64,000 nucleotides of DNA from Akkermansia muciniphila (GCA_004557455.1 SFDX01000016.1:1-64000), one strand, 5' to 3'; positions 51,269-60,864 are shown, counted from the stretch's first letter. Notes: generated by a model not told the origin, from the letters alone. Translations and numbers: made by a program.

Positions 51269-51859
51269 ATGCAATGGGACGACCGATTTATGAATATCTT
51301 TAACAGCGGCGTGGCGCGCTATTATGCCAACCCGCAGGTGGTGCCGGACAACTTCTTCAACCGAGAGGAGCTGGACCTGTTGGCAGAGATTGGCTGCAAC
51401 CACCGCGAGATGCACAACTATATACGCACCTATGCTAACTACGGCTGCCCCACGCCGAGTAACGTATTGCTCATCACCTCCGTTTGCCGCTCCTATTTCC
51501 TCATTGCCCGGCGCGGTATTACCGGCAACACCCAGCCCGTACCCGCTCGCAATATGCCGCATGAAGAGGAAGAGATGCAAGGTATGCCCTACCTGCCGCG
51601 TCTCATCAAGAAAGCGCTGCTGAAGCTCTACGGCACCCTGGATCCGGCGTTGCTTTACGGCGACGATAAGGACACCACCTTCCTGCGCGACCACGGTAAC
51701 ATTCACCCCGCCGATTTCCTGATGATGGCATGGAGGTGCCACGGTGACCAGCAAAAGCTCATTTCGGCCCTGTTGGCTGCCACACGAGCCAATGAACAAC
51801 CTGCCGAGCGAGAGGAACTGAACGTGTCCGATCTTCCCGGTAACGGCGAACTCCTTTAA
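51269..51859 (+). CDS. DUF5069-like protein
   Basis: A 196-residue soluble protein. The C-terminal half (YLPRLIKKALLKLYGTLDPALLYG, FLRDHGNIHPADFLMMA, HGDQQKLISAL) resembles DUF5069; the N-terminal half (NPQVVPDNFFNREELDLLAE) is not recognised. Function unknown. ATG 51269 is preferred over ATG 51290 because it sits 8 nt after the -10. Followed after 5 nt by a Pro-rich membrane protein. Confidence 0.7.
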   Translation: MQWDDRFMNIFNSGVARYYANPQVVPDNFFNREELDLLAEIGCNHREMHNYIRTYANYGCPTPSNVLLITSVCRSYFLIARRGITGNTQPVPARNMPHEEEEMQGMPYLPRLIKKALLKLYGTLDPALLYGDDKDTTFLRDHGNIHPADFLMMAWRCHGDQQKLISALLAATRANEQPAEREELNVSDLPGNGELL

Positions 51860-51864
51860 TACCC

Positions 51865-52308
51865 ATGGACACAGAACCGCACTCCCCCGATGAAGTGAGC
51901 AACGATGCCCAGCGGAAGGCCTTGGATGCCATGTCCGCAGACCTGCTCCGCAAGTTAGAGATCATGGTGGCCGAGCAGGAGCAGCGCGCGCAGGCCTTCA
52001 GCGTGTTGCAGCACTCCACCTCTCACCTGCCACAGGTGCCTACCCCTGCTGAGCCGGAGCCTACCCCCCGTGCTGAGTCGCAGGCCGCCCCCGTGCTTCC
52101 GGAGCCTCCCCGCCATAAGCCGCGCCGGAACAGCAGCCCCGCGCCCAAGCCCGCCGAAGCGCCCAAGCCGACCCCCGAGCCCCGTCAACCCAAGCCGGTT
52201 ACGCCGCACAAGAGCCCGAATCCCGGTAAAATCAACGAGATCTCCGGCAAAACCATCTTCATTGTGATGGTTGTTATCTTCTGCCTGCTGCGTGCGTGCA
52301 GCGACTAA
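51865..52308 (+). CDS. Pro-rich protein with C-terminal membrane anchor
   Basis: A 147-residue protein: helical charged N-terminus (about 10-45), a Pro/Ala/Lys-rich disordered middle (about 55-125) and one C-terminal TM helix (KTIFIVMVVIFCLLRAC). Tail-anchored topology; function unknown. Its stop overlaps by 4 nt the convergent ApaG-like gene. Confidence 0.7.
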   Translation: MDTEPHSPDEVSNDAQRKALDAMSADLLRKLEIMVAEQEQRAQAFSVLQHSTSHLPQVPTPAEPEPTPRAESQAAPVLPEPPRHKPRRNSSPAPKPAEAPKPTPEPRQPKPVTPHKSPNPGKINEISGKTIFIVMVVIFCLLRACSD

Positions 52309-52697
52309 CGGCGGCGCACCTTCAGCGGAAATACCAGCGGCGGGGTGATGAAAGGCGAATGCACCTGATCCTCACCGAACAGACGCAGCTCCACCCGCTC
52401 CGCCGGCGCGGGGAAGGTCAGTTCGCCACCGAAGCTGAACACCGCACTGCGCTCTAACACGGGGCGGCAGTTGAACACTTGCGCCGCCTCCACCACGCGC
52501 ACGCTGCCGTCCGCCGCATGCAGCGTCCACTTGCGGCCGCGCAGGCAGAGTGACACGGGACCTATATTGCACAGGTTCACGCGGAAACGCAACCGCTCCC
52601 CGCATCGCGTACCGGGCATGGGGAGCCGCACAAGAGCCGGCACGGTCATATCAAGCACATCCCGCACCGGCAGGCGCCATGCACCCTCAGTGCTCAT
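52305..52697 (-). CDS. ApaG-like domain protein
   Basis: A 130-residue beta-sandwich protein. RVNLCNIGPVSLCLRGRKWTLHAADGSVRVVEAAQVFN and SAVFSFGGELTFP follow the ApaG/DUF525 pattern (V-x-L-x2-R-x-W-x-I, G-V...F-x-Y-x-S-G), although the glycine-rich signature is degenerate. ApaG domains bind ligands or proteins; role here unknown. Overlaps the upstream gene by 11 nt. Confidence 0.6.
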   Translation of the reverse strand: MSTEGAWRLPVRDVLDMTVPALVRLPMPGTRCGERLRFRVNLCNIGPVSLCLRGRKWTLHAADGSVRVVEAAQVFNCRPVLERSAVFSFGGELTFPAPAERVELRLFGEDQVHSPFITPPLVFPLKVRRR

Positions 52698-53607
52698 ATC
52701 CCTCTCCGACAGCCAGAGTGGAGAGGCGGGCCACCGTCTCGTGCATGCGCTTGACCGCCTCCGGGGTGGGCTTGGCGCCCTCCGGCAGGGTCATTTCGTC
52801 CGCCAGTTGACGCAGCAGCTTGTTCATCTCTTCCACGTGCAGTTTTTTAGCAGTCTTGGGGTTGAGGCATGCGAGAATTTCCGAGAAATACTCGGGCGCA
52901 TCCGGGTAGAAAATGACGGCGGCGGCCTCCTCGGAGAAGCGCTTCTCCAGCGCAGCACAGGCGGCATTCAGCGCGCGGATCCAGCCACCCAGCGCAATGA
53001 GATGCGAGAGGTCGGGGTCCCGCAGAGCCGCCAACTCCTCATTCACGTCCACCTGAGTAGCGGAGAGGGTACGCTTGAATTCCTCCAACTTTCCTTTCTC
53101 GGCATTCTCCAACAAACTGGCGGAGTGTACATTCATTTTCTCACCCACGCCCAGCACCTTGCCGTAGCGCGTCAGGTCCAACGCTATGGGTTTCACGTCG
53201 TTCATATGCCCGCTGCGTACGGCAATGAAGCCGTCGGCAAGCAGAAAGCCCATATCCAGAGCCAAGGCCCCGGCGTGCGTGGAGAGTTTCTCCGGGCGGG
53301 CGCGCAGGACGTACTCCTCCGGGATGGGGGGCATGGCGTCCAGTTGGTCGAAAATCTTCTTGATGGAAGGCGCGGTGTACACGTTAATACCGAGCTCCTG
53401 GTTAGCATGCGAATCATCCAGACACGCATCATCGCGGAACATGGCCGGCACCTCGCCGTGGCGGCGCTCTTCGCGGCGGGGGGGCTCCGGGTTCATGTCC
53501 TGTGCCTCCTCAATGTCCGGCTGTTCCTGCGCCGGGGCAACCGCGGCCGCCCCCAGCAACAGCAGCAACAGTGCCGCCCGTGTGCATTTTTTCGCTTGCT
53601 TGATCAT
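52687..53607 (-). CDS. Exported protein of unknown function
   Basis: A 306-residue protein with signal peptide MIKQAKKCTRAALLLLLLGA (cleavage near 27). The mature part is helical (GEKMNVHSASLLENAEKGKLEEF and a C-terminal helix pair) with no known motif. The minus-strand promoter TTGACG-17-TACAAT overlaps the in-frame ATG at 53640, so ATG 53607, which starts the signal peptide cleanly, is chosen. Confidence 0.7.
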   Translation of the reverse strand: MIKQAKKCTRAALLLLLLGAAAVAPAQEQPDIEEAQDMNPEPPRREERRHGEVPAMFRDDACLDDSHANQELGINVYTAPSIKKIFDQLDAMPPIPEEYVLRARPEKLSTHAGALALDMGFLLADGFIAVRSGHMNDVKPIALDLTRYGKVLGVGEKMNVHSASLLENAEKGKLEEFKRTLSATQVDVNEELAALRDPDLSHLIALGGWIRALNAACAALEKRFSEEAAAVIFYPDAPEYFSEILACLNPKTAKKLHVEEMNKLLRQLADEMTLPEGAKPTPEAVKRMHETVARLSTLAVGEGYEH

Positions 53608-53752
53608 GTGCCTGCTCGGTGTATTTTCGTTCTCGGTCATTGTATCATTCGGCTTTCGCTTCGTCAAGCTCTTCCCCGTCGACTGACGCAGAAAAGCGAG
53701 CTTCATCTAACGTCCGGAAGCGTTTTTTTACACAAGTGCACCATAAATTTGC

Positions 53753-53781
53753 TTGACAACACGGAGCGGATGTTCTATTAT
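53753..53781 (+). promoter_or_regulatory. Promoter of the cellulose-synthase-like gene
   Basis: TTGACA (53753-53758), 17 bp, TATTAT (53776-53781); leader of about 72 nt to ATG 53860. Confidence 0.8.
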
Positions 53782-53859
53782 CCCTGCGGCGGGATAGCGG
53801 CACCAACTTCTGCCCGGTGCGCGTCCCTTCATTCGAACCCCGAGCCAACAGATACAACA

Positions 53860-55422
53860 ATGACGTTACACACTCTCGCCGCGGCCGAAGGCGGACAACT
53901 TTCTTGGTTCAGCTTCATTTGGCTGATTTCCTACTTCTTGGTTCTCATCAGTTTTGCAGGCTATGGTTTCCACCGCCTCATGATGCTTTTCCTGTACTTG
54001 GTCTACCGCAAGAATCTCCCCGAACCCAAGGGACAGTGGAAGGAGTGGCCGCACGTGACCATTCAGCTTCCCATGTTCAACGAGAAGTTCGTGGTGGAGG
54101 GATTGCTTCGCAAGGTGACGGCTATTGACTACCCCAAGGACAAGCTCGAGATTCAGATTCTCGATGACTCCACAGATGATACGTGGGAGCTCTGCAAGCA
54201 ACAGGTGGAGCATTACCGTGCGCAGGGGTTTGACATTGTATGCCTGCACCGTACGGATCGCACCGGTTACAAGGCCGGTGCGCTGGAGGCCGCCGATGCC
54301 GTGGCCAAGGGTGAGTTCCTGCTGATTCTGGACGCAGACTTTCGCCCGGAGCCGGATATCCTCAAGGTGACGCTTCCCTACTTTACCGACGAGGGTATTG
54401 CCTTGGTACAGACCCGCTGGGGACACATCAATCGGCACAAGAACCTGCTGACGCGTTTGCAGAGTATCTTCCTGGATGCCCACTTCGCACTGGAGCAGGC
54501 CGTGCGCAATCGCTCGGGGCGTTTCTTCACGTTCAACGGTACGGCCGGTGTGTGGCGTAAGTGTGCCATTTCGGATGCCGGTGGTTGGGAGCACGATACC
54601 ATTACCGAGGATATGGACCTTTCGTATCGTGCGCAGATGAAGGGGTGGCGTTTTGTCTACCTGAACGACTATGTCACCCCCGCCGAGCTACCGGAGGATA
54701 TGGACGGCTTCAAGGCCCAGCAGCACCGCTGGACGAAGGGCTGCATTCAGGTCTGCCAGAAGATGCTGCTGGATATTTGGCGCTGCCGCACCGCACCGCT
54801 CAAGGCCAAGCTGGAGGCCACCACGCACCTTACCTGCAACTATTCTTACTTGGCGCTCATCCTGATGTGCATTCTCGTGATGCCGATTTGCCTGGGGGCC
54901 ATCTCGCCGCAGGGTGATTGGGCTTGGGGAACGCCGCAGATGATCGCGCTGACGACGCTGCTGTTCTTCTTCGCCACCTGCAGTGTGTGCCTCTTCTACA
55001 TTACGGCGGAGTACATCGTGCGGCCGCGCCGCTGGTGGGCTGTCTTCTTCCTTATCCTCCCGCTGATGGCACTGGGTGTGGGCATGGCGGTGAACAATGC
55101 CAAGGCGGTGCTGGAGGCTGTGTTCGGCCGCAAGAGTGAGTTCGTGCGCACGCCCAAGTTCGGCGAATCGAACCAGGGTGATTTGGCTATCGAGAAGCGA
55201 GCCCAGGGCTACAAGGCCATCAAGTCCATTCTCGTGCCCGTGCTGGAGCTGGCTTTTGCGCTCTTCTTCGGTTATGTAGAGGTTATCAACATCGCCACGG
55301 GTAATGTCATCACATTCCTCCTTATGTCTCCCTTCTTGGGTTTCTTCTACACGAGCTTTAACTCGCTGGCGCGCATCATAGACGGATACCGCAGCAGGAA
55401 AGCCGCGCAGCAGAATGCTTGA
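53860..55422 (+). CDS. Cellulose-synthase-like GT2 glycosyltransferase
   Basis: A 520-residue processive-type GT2: N-terminal TM (about 16-45), catalytic domain with ILDDSTDDT, ILDADFRPEP (DAD), TEDMDLSYR and QQHRWTKG (Q-x2-R-W), then about four to five TM helices. Closest in style to CslA/BcsA-like beta-glycan synthases of bacteria. No BcsB or PilZ partner is seen. The open frame extends far upstream of 53860 but that part is antisense to another gene. The stop is close to the L,D-transpeptidase gene. Confidence 0.88.
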   Translation: MTLHTLAAAEGGQLSWFSFIWLISYFLVLISFAGYGFHRLMMLFLYLVYRKNLPEPKGQWKEWPHVTIQLPMFNEKFVVEGLLRKVTAIDYPKDKLEIQILDDSTDDTWELCKQQVEHYRAQGFDIVCLHRTDRTGYKAGALEAADAVAKGEFLLILDADFRPEPDILKVTLPYFTDEGIALVQTRWGHINRHKNLLTRLQSIFLDAHFALEQAVRNRSGRFFTFNGTAGVWRKCAISDAGGWEHDTITEDMDLSYRAQMKGWRFVYLNDYVTPAELPEDMDGFKAQQHRWTKGCIQVCQKMLLDIWRCRTAPLKAKLEATTHLTCNYSYLALILMCILVMPICLGAISPQGDWAWGTPQMIALTTLLFFFATCSVCLFYITAEYIVRPRRWWAVFFLILPLMALGVGMAVNNAKAVLEAVFGRKSEFVRTPKFGESNQGDLAIEKRAQGYKAIKSILVPVLELAFALFFGYVEVINIATGNVITFLLMSPFLGFFYTSFNSLARIIDGYRSRKAAQQNA

Positions 55423-55450
55423 TTTCACTCACACTATACCCACTCTCACC

Positions 55451-56239
55451 ATGCTCAACGTTCGCTCTCTGCTCACCGGTGCTGCCGCTTTGTTGGCAGC
55501 GGTGCTTGCCGCTTCGTGTCAACAAAATGCCTACTATCGCGGGCCGGAGGTGAAGCCCCGTGCCGTGGTGAAGGATGGTGTGGCCATCACCCTCAAGGAC
55601 CAGAAGCTCACCCTCATTCGCAACGGCAAGAAGGTGAAGGATTATGATGTGAGTACCTCCAAGTTCGGTATCGGCAGCCGCAGCGGCAGTAATTGCACCC
55701 CGGTCGGCATTCACGCCGTTTCCTCCAAAATCGGTGACGGGCAGCCCAGCGGGATGGTGTTCAAGAGTTGCCGCCCCACCGGGGAGGTGGTGCCCGTGAA
55801 TGCGCGCGGCCGCGACCCGATTGTGACGCGCATCATTCAACTGGCGGGGCTGGAGGGCCGCAACCGTAACTCCCACAGCCGCCGTATTTACATACACGGT
55901 ACTCCGGAGGAGCGTAAGATCGGGCGCCCTGCCTCCTACGGTTGTATCCGTATGCGCAGCGCGGATGTCATCGATCTCTTCCGTAACGTTTACCGCGGTA
56001 TGCCCATCGCCATTGAGCTCTGCACCCAGGAGACCTACATGAAGGCGGAGGAAACCGCCGGTACCCGTCGCATCAAGCTGCCGGACTCCCTCATCGCCTC
56101 CCTTCCCACGGATTCCGTACGCCGCTCGACCCGCAGCTACTCCCGCCGTAGCCTCGCACGCTCCCGCAGTTCCAAGGCTCGCCGCACCGTTGCTTCCTCG
56201 CGCCGCACATCTTCCTCCAAGAAACGCCGCCGCAGCTGA
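55451..56239 (+). CDS. L,D-transpeptidase (YkuD) lipoprotein
   Basis: A 262-residue enzyme that cross-links peptidoglycan or attaches proteins to it. Lipobox (LAASC, Cys about 24), YkuD domain about 55-200 with IYIHGTPEE and catalytic Cys165 in ASYGCIRM. The C-terminal 60 residues are Arg/Ser-rich (SRRSLARSRSSKARR). Start ATG 55451 begins the signal; it lies 28 nt after the GT2 stop, probably the same transcript. Confidence 0.9.
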   Translation: MLNVRSLLTGAAALLAAVLAASCQQNAYYRGPEVKPRAVVKDGVAITLKDQKLTLIRNGKKVKDYDVSTSKFGIGSRSGSNCTPVGIHAVSSKIGDGQPSGMVFKSCRPTGEVVPVNARGRDPIVTRIIQLAGLEGRNRNSHSRRIYIHGTPEERKIGRPASYGCIRMRSADVIDLFRNVYRGMPIAIELCTQETYMKAEETAGTRRIKLPDSLIASLPTDSVRRSTRSYSRRSLARSRSSKARRTVASSRRTSSSKKRRRS

Positions 56240-56280
56240 TCACGGCTGTCGGGAAGGGGGAGATTGACCTCAAGGCCCGG

Positions 56281-56643
56281 GTGGAAGAAGCCGGGCCGGA
56301 GATGCAGACCTATCTCGGGGATCTGTATAGGATAGGAAAAATCGTGAATCAGGATTACGGTGCGGCTGTTGCTCAGGACTTGGCTTTGGCCCGGAGCAAT
56401 CTCGGCATAATGTACCGGGATGGATTGGGCGTTCCCCAAAATGATACCGAGGCCCTGAAGCTCTTCCTGAAAGCTGCCGATCAGGAGGATGCATCGGCTT
56501 TTCTCTTTCTCGGCCATATGTGCCTCGAAGGCCGCGGGTGCAAGTGTGATCCCGAGAAGGCTCTCTACTGCTTCCTCAAGTCGGCCCGCATGGGTCACCC
56601 CCAAGCCATCGAGCTCTTCGCGCGCTACGGCCTCGACCGTTGA
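56281..56643 (+). CDS. Sel1-repeat fragment
   Basis: About 120 codons with Sel1 repeats (SNLGIMYRDGLGVPQNDTEALKLFLKAADQED, FLGHMCLEGRGCKCDPEKALYCFLKSARMGHP). The first repeat is broken: NQDYGAAV jumps to AQDLALARSNLG without the usual WYRKAAEQG stretch. There is no ATG, signal peptide or promoter; GTG 56281 is a guess and the frame runs back into the transpeptidase gene. Probably a 5'-truncated remnant. Confidence 0.5.
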   Translation: MEEAGPEMQTYLGDLYRIGKIVNQDYGAAVAQDLALARSNLGIMYRDGLGVPQNDTEALKLFLKAADQEDASAFLFLGHMCLEGRGCKCDPEKALYCFLKSARMGHPQAIELFARYGLDR

Positions 56644-56770
56644 GGTAGGGGTCGGACTTGAAAAATGTGTATGCAGTGCAAAAGTGTGATAAAAGCGGGC
56701 TCTTGCATGCGTATATGTGGGTAAAGTTTCCCTACGCCGCACGCGGGGTGGGGGCCAACGCGTTTTCTTT

Positions 56771-58984
56771 ATGTACCAGTCATTGATCAACGGATTGAAA
56801 CATGTGGGCATGTGTGCGATGTCTGCCGCAGCCCTCGTGTCCTGTGTCACCCCGGCCAAGGCGGAGCCGGATTACAACAGCATCGGCCGCCAGTTCTCGC
56901 TCATCATGCAGAACGCGCATTTCTCCCAGAGCCGATTCTCATCGGCGTTGTACAAAAAGTTCCTGGAGCAATACCTGCAGATGCAGGATCCGCAGCGACT
57001 CTTCTTCACGCAGCAGGATGTTGACCGGTTGATGCGCAGGTACGGCGTGGAGTTCGGTGACTTCCTGATTGCCAACCAGACGGAGACGCTTGCCCGTGAG
57101 CTGAACGCAGTCTACTCCGAGCGCGCACTGCATTACCTGGACTACGCGGAGAAGCTGCTGGACTCCTACAACGGCAAGCTGCCCTCCTTTGACAGCAACC
57201 GCAGTGTGGAGCGCAGCCGCCGCAAGGTGGAGCGCGCCGCCGATGAGACCGCCCTCGAGCAGGTGTGGCATGACCAGGTGGAGAATATGCTCCTCTCCGA
57301 GCAGATTCGCCGCGATAATCTGGCTAAGCTGGCTGCGGAGAAGGGCAAGAGCGACCCCTCCGCCAAGGATGTTTCCGTCATCGAGAAGGTGCGCTCGCGC
57401 ATCAAGCGCCGCCGCTCCGAGGTGCAGGAGGCCGACTTGGAGGACATGGTGACGGACGTGCTCAACGCCGTGGCCGCCTCCTATGACCCGCACAGTGACT
57501 ACATGGGCGCGCGCGCGGAGCAGCGTTTCCGAGACATGATGGGCGCTTCCATCGTCGGCATCGGAGCCCGGCTGAAGGCGGATGACGATGGCTCCACCAC
57601 CGTGGAAGGCATCGTGAAGGGCGGCCCCGCGGCCAAGTGCGGCCAGATCGCCTTGGGTGACCACATCATCGCTGTGGATCGTGACGGCGACGGTCAGTGG
57701 ACGGACATCATGTACATGAGCATCGACAAGGTGGTGGACCTGATCCGCGGTAAGATGGGCAGCACCGTGAAGCTGCGCATCATCAGCGAGAACAGCAGCG
57801 AGGAGAAAGAGGTGATGATTCGCCGCGACGAGGTGCCCATGTCCGAGGAGCTTGCCAGCGCACGGATCATCGACATGAAGCGCGGGGATGCGACCTACCG
57901 TCTCGGCATTCTGACGCTGCCGGCCTTCTATGTGGATCTGGACGGCAACGGCGCGCACTGCGCGGCGGACGTCAAGCGCATTCTGCGCCGCATGGTAAAG
58001 GAGGGTGTGCAGGGTATTGTTATCGACCTTCGCTTCAACGGCGGCGGTTCGCTGGATGAAGTCCGCAAGATGGTGGGCTACTTCATCGGCTCCGGTCCCG
58101 TGGTTCAGGTGATGAATCACCGCCACCAGGTCGACCGACTGCAGGTGAGCGGCAGCCCGATCTTCGACGGTAAGCTGGTGGTGCTCTGCAATAAGTTCTC
58201 CGCCTCCGCCTCCGAGATTTTCGCCGGTGCCATGGCGGACTACGGTCGCGCACTGATTGTGGGCGATGAGCGCACCTTCGGCAAGGGCACGGTGCAGGTG
58301 CCGCGCTCCTTGGCGGACTTCCTGCCCTTGGTCTCCAACCGCGAGGGGGCCGGCATGATCAAGTTCACCATCCAGCAGTTCTTCCGCGTTTGCGGCGCCA
58401 GCACCCAGATTAAGGGCGTGGCCAGCGATATCGTGTTGCCTTCCGTTACTACGGGTATCAAGTACGGTGAGAGCGATATGGACAATGCTCTGCCCTTTGC
58501 GGAGCTGCCGCAGGCTCCCAACTATGTGCGCGATTCGCGCCTGGACGCCGTGCTGCCGGCCCTGCGTCAGGCCAGTGAGAAGCGCGTCGCGCAGGACCGC
58601 GACATGTGCTACCTGCGAGAGGACGCCGACCGTGCCATCAAGCAGCAGGAGGAGAACCGCCTTTCCCTCAACAAGAATGAGCGCGAGGCAGAGAATGCCA
58701 AGCTACTGGAGCGCAAGAAGGGCATCGATGCCGAGCGTGCTACCCGCTATACCCGCCTGGCGGAGCAGGATGCCCGCGATATGGTGATTTACCGCCTTTA
58801 CCTGGAGGATGTTGCCAAGAGCAAGCTGCCTCTCTTTAACCCGGAGGAGGATAAGAAGAGCTTCATGGATGAGGTGAAGGACCCCGATGATGAGCTGGCC
58901 GATACCCCGGATTACCCCTCCGGCCTTGACCCGCTCCTGCGCGAGAGCCTTAACATTGTGTCCGATATGGTCTCTTCTTACTGA
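56771..58984 (+). CDS. prc: Tail-specific protease (Prc/CtpA family)
   Basis: A 737-residue periplasmic S41 protease. Signal sequence with possible lipobox (ALVSC), N-terminal Prc domain, PDZ domain about 260-345 (GIGARLKADDDGSTTVEGIV, AAKCGQIALGDHIIAV), catalytic Ser in KFSASASEIFAGAM and Lys in FGKGTVQVP, then a helical C-terminal domain (about 600-735). It trims C-termini of envelope proteins such as peptidoglycan hydrolases. Start ATG 56771; in-frame upstream codons lack signal features. Confidence 0.93.
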   Translation: MYQSLINGLKHVGMCAMSAAALVSCVTPAKAEPDYNSIGRQFSLIMQNAHFSQSRFSSALYKKFLEQYLQMQDPQRLFFTQQDVDRLMRRYGVEFGDFLIANQTETLARELNAVYSERALHYLDYAEKLLDSYNGKLPSFDSNRSVERSRRKVERAADETALEQVWHDQVENMLLSEQIRRDNLAKLAAEKGKSDPSAKDVSVIEKVRSRIKRRRSEVQEADLEDMVTDVLNAVAASYDPHSDYMGARAEQRFRDMMGASIVGIGARLKADDDGSTTVEGIVKGGPAAKCGQIALGDHIIAVDRDGDGQWTDIMYMSIDKVVDLIRGKMGSTVKLRIISENSSEEKEVMIRRDEVPMSEELASARIIDMKRGDATYRLGILTLPAFYVDLDGNGAHCAADVKRILRRMVKEGVQGIVIDLRFNGGGSLDEVRKMVGYFIGSGPVVQVMNHRHQVDRLQVSGSPIFDGKLVVLCNKFSASASEIFAGAMADYGRALIVGDERTFGKGTVQVPRSLADFLPLVSNREGAGMIKFTIQQFFRVCGASTQIKGVASDIVLPSVTTGIKYGESDMDNALPFAELPQAPNYVRDSRLDAVLPALRQASEKRVAQDRDMCYLREDADRAIKQQEENRLSLNKNEREAENAKLLERKKGIDAERATRYTRLAEQDARDMVIYRLYLEDVAKSKLPLFNPEEDKKSFMDEVKDPDDELADTPDYPSGLDPLLRESLNIVSDMVSSY

Positions 58985-59007
58985 GTTCCGCCGGATACCC
59001 GTTCAGC

Positions 59008-59048
59008 CCGCCCCTCGGCCCGCTTGCGGTCGGGGGGTGCGCTTTTTT
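59008..59048 (+). terminator. prc terminator
   Basis: A G+C-rich hairpin (CGCCCCTCGGCC with GGTCGGGGGGTGCG, imperfect) followed by seven T. Confidence 0.75.
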
Positions 59049-59083
59049 TCGGGGAAAACGGGGGCGGGGGTGTCGTTTTTGGA

Positions 59084-59112
59084 TTGCCAAGCGGGAGAGG
59101 GTGGGGTATACT
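59084..59112 (+). promoter_or_regulatory. Promoter of the UDP-glucose pyrophosphorylase locus
   Basis: TTGCCA (59084-59089), 17 bp, TATACT (59107-59112), 11 nt to ATG 59124. Confidence 0.8.
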
Positions 59113-59123
59113 TGCGGGTAGGT

Positions 59124-60414
59124 ATGAGCGACTTTGTTTTGATTGAGCAGAAGATGCGCCGCGCCGGCATTGCGGAGGCGGCCATAGAGGCTTTTCGGCA
59201 CAGCGTGCAGGTGCTGCAGTCCGGTGCGCAGATGATGATACCGGAGTCCGAGATACGCCCGGCGGAGGGCGTGATGGATTGGGAGGCGGTGGTGAGCAGT
59301 ACGGCCCCGGCGGATGCGGAGCTGCTGCGGCAGATGGTGGTCATTAAACTGAACGGTGGGCTCGGCACGAGCATGGGCCTGCAGAAGGCTAAGAGTTTGT
59401 TGGAGATTAAGCCCGGGGAAGGCGGCGGGGTGCCCCGTCCGTTTGCTGCTCATGAACAGCTTTTCTACCTCCGCAGATACCTTGGCACACTTGCAGCGCT
59501 ATGCGGAGGAGGGCTTCGGCGATGCGGCTCAGGTGGAGATGATGCAGAACCGCGTGCCGAAGTTGCTGGTGGATACCCTGGCCCCGGCGGAGTACCCCGA
59601 GGCGCCGGAGTTGGAATGGTGCCCGCCCGGCCACGGGGATCTCTATGCCGCGCTGGTGGGCTCCGGGCGTCTGGAGGAGCTGTTGGCGGCGGGTGTCAGG
59701 TACGCATTCATTTCTAACTCGGATAATCTGGGTGCACAGCCGGATACGCGCTTCTTGCGTTGCTTTGCGGAGAGCGGCGCCCCCTTTGTGATGGAGGTGA
59801 CGCGCCGTACGGAAGCAGACCGCAAGGGCGGCCACTTGGCGACGCGGCGGTCGGACGGTCAGCTGTTGCTGCGGGAGACGGCTCAGTGTCTGCCGGAGGA
59901 TGCCGAGTCCTTCAGCAATATCGAGAAGCACCGTTATTTCAATACCAATAATTTGTGGCTGCGCCTGGATTCTTTGCGGGATTATCTGGCCGAGCACGCC
60001 GGGGTGATGCCGTTGCCTGTCATTCGTAACGAGAAGACCCTCAATCCGCGCGATGCCTCTACGCCGCATGTTTATCAGCTGGAGACGGCTATGGGTGCAG
60101 CTATCCAATGCTTCCCCGGTGCGCGGGCGGTGTGCGTGCCTCGCTCGCGTTTCTTCCCGGTTAAGACCTGTTCGGATCTGCTGTTGCTGCGTTCCGATGC
60201 GGTGGAAATCGACGCAAGCGGCTGCATGCAGCTGGCGCCGGAGTGCGGTGGGGTGGCTCCCGTGGTGTTGTTGGATTCCAAGTGCTACAAGCAGGTGGAT
60301 TCCCTGGCGGCTTTGGGGGTGCCGAGCTTGAAGCATTGCCGCCGCTTGGTGGTGCGCGGTCCGCACCATTTTGCCGATGTTGAACCCCTGAGCGGGGAGG
60401 TGGAGATAGGTTGA
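59124..60414 (+). pseudogene. UTP--glucose-1-phosphate uridylyltransferase (UGP2 type), frameshifted
   Basis: The 5' part (from ATG 59124) reads VVIKLNGGLGTSMGLQKAKS then LLEIKPG, the nucleotide-binding start of eukaryotic-type UDPGP. At about 59410-59445 the frame changes: the rest of the enzyme (PVRLLLMNSFST, WCPPGHGDLYAAL, FISNSDNLGA, VMEVTRRTEADRKGG, FNTNNLWLRLDSL, VPRSRFFPVKTCSDLLLL) is in the next frame to 60414. About 15 residues normally present between the two parts (the FLDL-x5-QIE helix) are absent, so a deletion of roughly 45 nt, not a multiple of three, fits better than a base-call error. Promoter and both halves look otherwise healthy, so inactivation seems recent. Confidence 0.8.
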
Positions 60415-60420
60415 GTCCCC

Positions 60421-60789
60421 ATGCCCGTTACTCCTAAAAAACTCGCAGAGCTTGCCGAGCGCATGAGCGCACTCGGCATAGCCCCTGCGGATTTGGAGGA
60501 GAAGTTCACCCGCGGCGGCGGCAAGGGTGGCCAAAAGGTAAACAAGACGAATAACTGTGTCTGCCTGACGCATTTGCCCACCGGGCTTGTGGTGCGTTGC
60601 CATCGGGAGCGGGAGCGAGAGACAAACCGTTTCTTGGCCCGTCGTGCGCTGTGTGATGAGCTGGAGCATCTGCGCAGCGGTGGTCCGAGTGCCCGTCAGG
60701 CAGAGGCGGCGCGGGCACAGCAACACGGTCGAACGCTCTCCGCTCGGTCACTGCGCATTTCCCGCGGTCGCCCGGGGGACGCAGAGTAG
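60421..60789 (+). CDS. Stand-alone peptide-chain release factor domain protein
   Basis: A 122-residue class I release-factor catalytic domain without codon-recognition domain: GGGKGGQKVNKTNNCVCLTHLPTGL carries the peptidyl-tRNA hydrolysing GGQ, and the C-terminus is basic (LSARSLRISRGRP). Relatives (ArfB/YaeJ, C12orf65/MTRFR, PrfH-like) rescue stalled ribosomes. The tail is less Lys/Arg-rich than ArfB, so the closer match may be the C12orf65 group. Starts 6 nt after the UGP remnant. Confidence 0.87.
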   Translation: MPVTPKKLAELAERMSALGIAPADLEEKFTRGGGKGGQKVNKTNNCVCLTHLPTGLVVRCHRERERETNRFLARRALCDELEHLRSGGPSARQAEAARAQQHGRTLSARSLRISRGRPGDAE

Positions 60790-60864
60790 TTTTTTCATCA
60801 AAATGCGCCGGTGGATGAAAAAAGTTTCGCGGATTGCCGGCGTAAGCGCCTTATCTATAGTACA

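Noticed and set aside
52471-53859. N-terminal extension of the cellulose-synthase-like protein
   Set aside because: The in-frame extension is antisense to the exported protein at 52687-53607, crosses the promoter at 53753-53781 and has no GT sequence; the TM helix and GT fold begin at ATG 53860.
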